A stretch of 17,627 bases of DNA from CAJQQY01 sp964352225 (lineage in GTDB: Bacteria; Bacteroidota; Bacteroidia; Chitinophagales; Saprospiraceae): positions 1 through 17,627 of the forward strand of contig CAYGRM010000110.1 in the NCBI GenBank assembly GCA_964352225.1, given 5' to 3'. The notes under the pieces were generated by a model. It had not been told where the DNA came from and searched no databases. It was given only the letters and a program-made list of their open reading frames with translations. Of the stretch, positions 13,405 to 17,627 are shown piece by piece (the stretch's first letter is position 1; each line of letters starts with the position of its first letter). The translations under genes were made by a program, and so were the position numbers.

Positions 13405-15063
13405 ATGTCAGATAAAATAAACCCAACTCAAACCGATGCTTGGAAAAAATTAAAAAAGCATCATCAAGATTTGAAACGTGTGCAGATGAAAGATTTGTTT
13501 GCTAGCGATGCACGCCGATTTCAAAAATTCTCTCTGACTTTCGAAGATATGTTGGTAGATTTTTCCAAAAATAGGATCACCAAAGAAACTGTAAAGTTAT
13601 TATTGCAATTAGCGAAGGAGACTAATCTTAAAGCTGAGATCAAAGCAATGTTTGCTGGGGAGAAAATAAATGAAACCGAGGATCGGGCAGTCTTGCACAC
13701 CGCTTTGCGAAATCGCTCAAAGCTTGCAGTCCGAGTGGATGGAGAAAATGTGATGCCTCAAGTGAATGAAGTTTTGGAGCAAGTGAAAGTTTTTTCCAAT
13801 AAAATTATTACCGGGAAGTGGAAAGGCTATTCTCGAAAACGAATTACTGATATTGTAAATATTGGAATTGGGGGTAGTGATTTGGGGCCAGTAATGGTAA
13901 CAGAGGCATTGAAGCCATATTGGAAAAAAGGTATTAATGTGCACTTCGTTTCGAATGTGGATGGAACTCAGATTGCAGAAACGACGAAAAAATTATCCCC
14001 TGAAACAACACTTTTTATCATTGCTTCTAAAACATTTACGACCCAAGAGACCATGACGAATGCTCGATCAGCTCGTGATTGGTTTTTGGAAAAAGCGAAG
14101 AATAAAGATTATATCAAAAAACATTTCGTTGCAGTTTCAACTAACCAAGAAGGGGTAGAAAAATTCGGGATTGCACCCGAAAATATGTTTGGATTTTGGG
14201 ATTGGGTAGGTGGAAGATATTCGTTGACTTCAGCGATTGGATTATCGATTGCTTGTACGATAGGTTTTGAAAAATTCGAAGAATTATTGGAAGGGTTTCA
14301 TGTGATGGATCAGCATTTTGAGAAAACCCCTTTCGAAAAAAATATTCCTGTTTTGTTGGCATTGATTGGCATTTGGTACAATAATTTTTTTGGAGCGGAG
14401 ACGGAAGCGATTTTACCTTATAATCAATATATGCACCGCTTTTCCGCATATTTTCAACAAGGAAATATGGAAAGCAATGGGAAGTTTGTTGATCGGAATG
14501 GAAGGAAAGTCAATTACCAAACTGGGCCAGTTGTTTGGGGAGAACCAGGCACAAACGGACAGCATGCTTTTTATCAATTGATTCACCAAGGCACCAAATT
14601 AATTCCATGCGACTTCATTGCTCCAGCCAATTCGCAGAGTCCAATTGGCGATCATCACGTAAAATTATTATCGAATTTTTTCGCTCAGACGGAAGCGTTA
14701 ATGAATGGAAAAACGAAAGCACAAGCTATCGAAGATTTAAAAGCAGATGGTAAAACCAAAGAAGAAATTGCAAAACTTTTACCTTTTAAAATATTCGAAG
14801 GCAATCGTCCAACCAATTCTTTTTTAGTGAAAAAAATAACGCCACGTACGCTAGGAAGTTTGATTGCGATGTATGAACATAAAATTTTTGTGCAAGGAAT
14901 CATTTGGAATATATATAGTTTTGATCAATGGGGTGTGGAACTTGGCAAGCAATTGGCAAAAAATATATTACCCGAATTAGAAGATGAAAAAGTAGTAGAA
15001 TCGCACGACTCCTCTACGAATGGCTTGATCAATTTTTATAAAAAAAGTAGAGAAATGAAGTGA
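13405..15063 (+). CDS. pgi: Glucose-6-phosphate isomerase
   Basis: Interconverts glucose-6-phosphate and fructose-6-phosphate in the cytoplasm (glycolysis and gluconeogenesis). 552 residues, normal for the long bacterial/eukaryotic form. Signatures seen: NIGIGGSDLGPVM, SKTFTTQETMTNA phosphate-binding loop, FGFWDWVGGRYSLTSAIG, and GEPGTNGQHAFYQLIHQGTK. The active-site residues corresponding to E. coli E355, H386 and K514 are E356 (in MESNGK), H387 (in TNGQH) and K515 (in GVELGK). All are present, and the C-terminal SHDSSTNGLINFYK is intact. ATG 13405 fits the family start. manA follows on the same strand after 90 bp, pairing two enzymes that share fructose-6-phosphate. Confidence 0.98.
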   Translation: MSDKINPTQTDAWKKLKKHHQDLKRVQMKDLFASDARRFQKFSLTFEDMLVDFSKNRITKETVKLLLQLAKETNLKAEIKAMFAGEKINETEDRAVLHTALRNRSKLAVRVDGENVMPQVNEVLEQVKVFSNKIITGKWKGYSRKRITDIVNIGIGGSDLGPVMVTEALKPYWKKGINVHFVSNVDGTQIAETTKKLSPETTLFIIASKTFTTQETMTNARSARDWFLEKAKNKDYIKKHFVAVSTNQEGVEKFGIAPENMFGFWDWVGGRYSLTSAIGLSIACTIGFEKFEELLEGFHVMDQHFEKTPFEKNIPVLLALIGIWYNNFFGAETEAILPYNQYMHRFSAYFQQGNMESNGKFVDRNGRKVNYQTGPVVWGEPGTNGQHAFYQLIHQGTKLIPCDFIAPANSQSPIGDHHVKLLSNFFAQTEALMNGKTKAQAIEDLKADGKTKEEIAKLLPFKIFEGNRPTNSFLVKKITPRTLGSLIAMYEHKIFVQGIIWNIYSFDQWGVELGKQLAKNILPELEDEKVVESHDSSTNGLINFYKKSREMK

Positions 15064-15153
15064 TGAGATTAGGAGTAACAAGTGATGATTTTTTTGTTCA
15101 TAATGGAGCTCATCATTGATCACTCATATTTTCAGCACTAAATAAAGTATTTT

Positions 15154-16383
15154 ATGAGAAAAGTTTTTCCTATAAAAGGAGCGGTTCAGAATTATGCTTG
15201 GGGTGGAAAAGAATTCATTCCAAAATTACTTGGTGTGCAAAATACTGCTAATCAACCATTTGCAGAAGTCTGGTTAGGCACGCATCAAAGAGGTTCCGCG
15301 ATATTAAAGATGGATGGCAAAGAAGTTTTATTGAAAGATTTTTTAGAAAAGAATCCTGAAGCGTTGGGTAAAAAAGTGATCAATAAGTTTGGAAAAAACT
15401 TACCTTATTTGTTTAAAGTTTTGGATGTAAATAAGATGCTTTCTATTCAAATTCACCCTACAAAAAAGGCTGCTATAGCTGGCTATTACGCTGAGGAAAA
15501 AGGAGGCATTCCAATTAATGCATTTGATCGAAATTATAAAGATGATAACCATAAACCAGAAGTGATGGTTGCGATGACTGAGTTTTGGTTGTTGCATGGA
15601 TTCAAATCTTTGGAAGCAATTGAAGCAGTTTTGGCCTCCGTTCCTGAGTTTAAAATGTTATTGGAATACTACCAACGGATTTTACAAAAAGAAGTGGATA
15701 ATAAGCTTTTTTACTTTTATAAAAATCTGATGGAGATGTCGCAAAAGATGGTGGATGAAATATTAAAACCATTGGGCGAGCGATTGAGTTTGGCTTTTTC
15801 TAAAAATGAATTGAAGAAGAGTAGTCCTGATTATTGGGCTGCGTTGGCGTTTCGTAATAATATGTTAGCAGGAGGTCATTGCGATCGAGGAATTTTTTCT
15901 ATCTATATTTTTAATTTAGTTTGTTTGAAAAAAGGCGAAGCAATTTTTCAAGATGCGGGGATTCCTCATGCCTATCTCGAAGGAGTAAATATGGAATTGA
16001 TGGCCAACTCGGATAACGTACTTCGAGGAGGTTTGACGGTCAAGCATATAGATGTAAAAGAATTGTTACAACATCTGATTTTTGAACCAGTAACTCCACA
16101 GGTGCTAATTGGAAATGAAATTGAACGTGGAGTTAAAGTGTACAAAACACCTGCGCCTGATTTTGAGTTGACTCGAATATTTCTAAAAGATTTTCAAGTA
16201 TATCATTGTACGGAGGTGAAAACTCCTGAGACCTTAATTGTGATGCAAGGTGAAGTGATTGTGCAAAGTGGAGATGATGAGTTTCGAATGGAAAGGGGAG
16301 GAGCATTCTTTGCAACAAGCGGTTCGGAATATACTTTGGTGAGTGATGGGACAAGTGAAATTTTTAAAGCTGCTGTGCCTTAG
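15154..16383 (+). CDS. manA: Mannose-6-phosphate isomerase, class I
   Basis: Zinc enzyme that converts mannose-6-phosphate to fructose-6-phosphate, feeding GDP-mannose and glycan synthesis. Class I motifs are clear: GAVQNYAWGG at the start, then zinc ligands Q99 and H101 (SIQIHPTK), E136 (HKPEVMVA) and H272 (AGIPHAYLEG), with catalytic-region R291 (SDNVLRGGLTVKHID). The H272 to R291 spacing equals that of the E. coli enzyme. The C-terminal cupin (TLIVMQGEVIVQSGDDEFRMERGGAFFA) is complete, and the 409-residue length is normal. It lies 90 bp after pgi; the gap contains only imperfect TGATGA/TCATCA repeats and no strong terminator, so co-transcription is possible. Confidence 0.96.
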   Translation: MRKVFPIKGAVQNYAWGGKEFIPKLLGVQNTANQPFAEVWLGTHQRGSAILKMDGKEVLLKDFLEKNPEALGKKVINKFGKNLPYLFKVLDVNKMLSIQIHPTKKAAIAGYYAEEKGGIPINAFDRNYKDDNHKPEVMVAMTEFWLLHGFKSLEAIEAVLASVPEFKMLLEYYQRILQKEVDNKLFYFYKNLMEMSQKMVDEILKPLGERLSLAFSKNELKKSSPDYWAALAFRNNMLAGGHCDRGIFSIYIFNLVCLKKGEAIFQDAGIPHAYLEGVNMELMANSDNVLRGGLTVKHIDVKELLQHLIFEPVTPQVLIGNEIERGVKVYKTPAPDFELTRIFLKDFQVYHCTEVKTPETLIVMQGEVIVQSGDDEFRMERGGAFFATSGSEYTLVSDGTSEIFKAAVP

Positions 16384-16555
16384 AGAATTTTTTTGAACAA
16401 CTAATGTTGAACACGGAATGCTCAATATCCTACACAACTTGTATCGATCTTGAAGGAAGTTGGATGATGGTTATTCCATATTAAAAATTAGATATTCATT
16501 TTATTCTTTTTAAAATGATTGAACCTAATATTAAAAAAAAGCTTAATTTTACATC

Positions 16556-17449
16556 ATGGCTTATCAAACGAATTCTGGAGATTTTTTCGATTATCTGACA
16601 CAGCTTCTAGTCGAAAATAAAGTGAGTGAAATGGTACAAATCCTTTCGGATGCATCGTCTCCTGATCCAACCTTAAATGGAGATTTGAAATTTTTAAAAC
16701 TTCGTGCGAATAAAAAATTAATGGTTTCAGCAGGTGGTGTTGGAAGTACGGCAAAGACACAAATTCAAGATGTCATTAAGTTAGTTAAAGAATTAAAAAA
16801 TGCCCACTATCGTCGAAATGTTAAAGTGAATTCCTTGACGGAACCTTCGAAAAGTGCCATGAAGACTATTCAGAAAAATAACCCTTCTGGTTTTTCAACT
16901 AAAAAGAAACGTTCTGTTTGGCCTTGGATTCTACTATTATTATTGTTGGGAGGAGGAGGAACTGGTTATTATTTTAAAGATCAGGTTTTACAAAATAAAT
17001 ATGTGAAACAAATTATTCCAGAAGGTTTTTTATCAAGCAACGACGTTTCTGATATCAAAAAAGCTAGTTCCGCACCTGAAACACCCAAAGAGAAACCCCC
17101 TGTCAAAAATCAAAATACTTCTTCCACTAAAAAAATTATTAAACCTTCCTCCACTAGCGTGGGAAGATACTTTATCCAAATTGCAAGTTACTCTGAATTG
17201 GATCAAGCAAAAAGTAAACGTAAACGTGTGGAAATGAGTTTTGATCGAGCGATTATTTTACAAAAAGATTTAGGCGGTAAGCCAAATTATAAAATCGTTA
17301 TTCCGGGCTTCGATACTAGAGAAAATGCAGAAGATTTTCAAGATGATCGCAAAGTAGATAAGTTATATAATGGCGCATTTATCCAACCATTTAGTAGTGG
17401 ATGTAGAAATCTTGCTGAGCTGGAAGAAAATGTTTACGTCTGTAAATGA
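16556..17449 (+). CDS. Single-span membrane protein with C-terminal SPOR-like domain
   Basis: 297 residues. The N-terminal 1-115 is helical and hydrophilic (FFDYLTQLLVENKVSEMVQIL ... LKFLKLRANKK ... QIQDVIKLVKEL). Next come KKKR (116-119), one membrane span (121-139) and a Pro/Lys/Ser-rich linker (170-200). A domain of about 75 residues follows (204-279, RYFIQIASYSELDQAKSKRKR ... YKIVIPGF..RENAEDFQDD), with the layout of SPOR domains that bind denuded peptidoglycan at division sites. Positive residues before the span predict N-inside, SPOR in the periplasm. Two Cys near the end (C283, C296) could form a disulfide. The N-terminal part recalls small helical effector-associated-type domains, but I am not sure. 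It follows manA by 172 bp and may have its own promoter (TAATTTTA at 16544). Confidence 0.75.
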   Translation: MAYQTNSGDFFDYLTQLLVENKVSEMVQILSDASSPDPTLNGDLKFLKLRANKKLMVSAGGVGSTAKTQIQDVIKLVKELKNAHYRRNVKVNSLTEPSKSAMKTIQKNNPSGFSTKKKRSVWPWILLLLLLGGGGTGYYFKDQVLQNKYVKQIIPEGFLSSNDVSDIKKASSAPETPKEKPPVKNQNTSSTKKIIKPSSTSVGRYFIQIASYSELDQAKSKRKRVEMSFDRAIILQKDLGGKPNYKIVIPGFDTRENAEDFQDDRKVDKLYNGAFIQPFSSGCRNLAELEENVYVCK

Positions 17450-17522
17450 ATAGTTGATCGGTTGATTTGATGGTTGGGAAATCAGGCATGGTAAATTTTC
17501 CAAATACAATTTTCTAAAACTT

Positions 17523-17627
17523 AAGTTCTTGTTCATAATTATTTCATAGCTATTTCGGCTTGTATTTTCCTTCTTCTTCGTTAAAAAGCCTCGCCGATGC
17601 TAGGCATCGCCTACGTTTTTTGCCTCA
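17523..17627. repeat. Intergenic repeat element cut by the window edge
   Basis: It begins with a 27-bp stretch (17523-17549) matching the minus strand of the 7750-7776 palindrome at 23 positions. It continues through a pyrimidine-rich tract (TTTTCCTTCTTCTTCG) to a CGATGC-TAG-GCATCG hairpin (17595-17609), flanked by A-run and T-run arms (AAAAAGCCTCGCC, CGTTTTTTGCCTC). No reading frame is visible in it. It looks like a dispersed, non-coding family rather than a gene. Confidence 0.55.

Noticed and set aside
14542..14650. Apparent loss of the catalytic His in glucose-6-phosphate isomerase (Gln in ANSQSPIGDHH where E. coli has His)
   Set aside because: Re-counting spacing from the conserved Lys (GVELGK, 515) shows that the catalytic Glu and His are in MESNGK (E356) and TNGQH (H387). 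Both are present; the variable His is not the catalytic one.
15060..15135. TGATGA/TCATCA inverted and direct repeats between pgi and manA
   Set aside because: The arms are short and imperfect, with no T-run; too weak to call a terminator or a defined repeat.
16400..16470. Possible dispersed repeat (AATGTTGAACACGGAATGCTCAATATCC) after manA
   Set aside because: It resembles intergenic repeats of this phylum, but no second copy or clear symmetry is present in the window.

Overview
The window looks like a Bacteroidota chromosome (Saprospiria- or Flavobacteriia-like; I cannot place it more finely). Evidence: AT-rich DNA, start codons without Shine-Dalgarno sequences, TAnnTTTG-type -7 boxes, a MetG with a double zinc knuckle plus a C-terminal tRNA-binding domain, the 'alternate' GlmU-like protein found in this phylum, and an SSB-type phage integrase with a KHTG active-site block.

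Left part (1-3455): the end of an integrated element. Read on the minus strand, it starts at the 3' end of the tmRNA gene (3455-3840). It then carries a tyrosine integrase (2157-~3344) and, 42 bp further, a large gene that runs off the left edge (1-2114). That second gene has no complete reading frame in the window. Translated by hand it gives at least 704 residues: a DUF4297/Cap4-like PD-(D/E)XK nuclease domain, then a STAND-type P-loop NTPase, then a helical C-terminal region. This is the layout of antiviral STAND (Avs-like) defence proteins and is the most interesting content here. The far end of the element, with the duplicated tmRNA tail, lies outside the window.

Middle and right (3841-17627): ordinary chromosome. 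metG (+) converges on a small membrane-TPR gene (-) through a strong bidirectional terminator flanked by two inverted copies of a gene-end repeat. Next come a RibD/DHFR-like reductase (-), a multi-membrane-span GT-C-like protein (+), a paralogue of the membrane-TPR gene (-), a spermidine-synthase-like protein (-), a GlmU-like sugar nucleotidyltransferase/acyltransferase (-), ribosomal protein L31 type B (-) and YraN (-). A plus-strand run of pgi, manA and a SPOR-domain membrane protein closes the window. pgi and manA together link glucose-6-P, fructose-6-P and mannose-6-P. The GlmU-like enzyme draws on the same hexose-phosphate pool for UDP-GlcNAc.

Intergenic spaces are unusually rich in hairpin-forming repeats: one in the tmRNA leader, two at the metG convergence, and others at 7730, 10166, 10903, 13158, 13350 and 17523. 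Several sit directly against start or stop codons. No CRISPR array, rRNA, classical tRNA or complete insertion sequence was seen.
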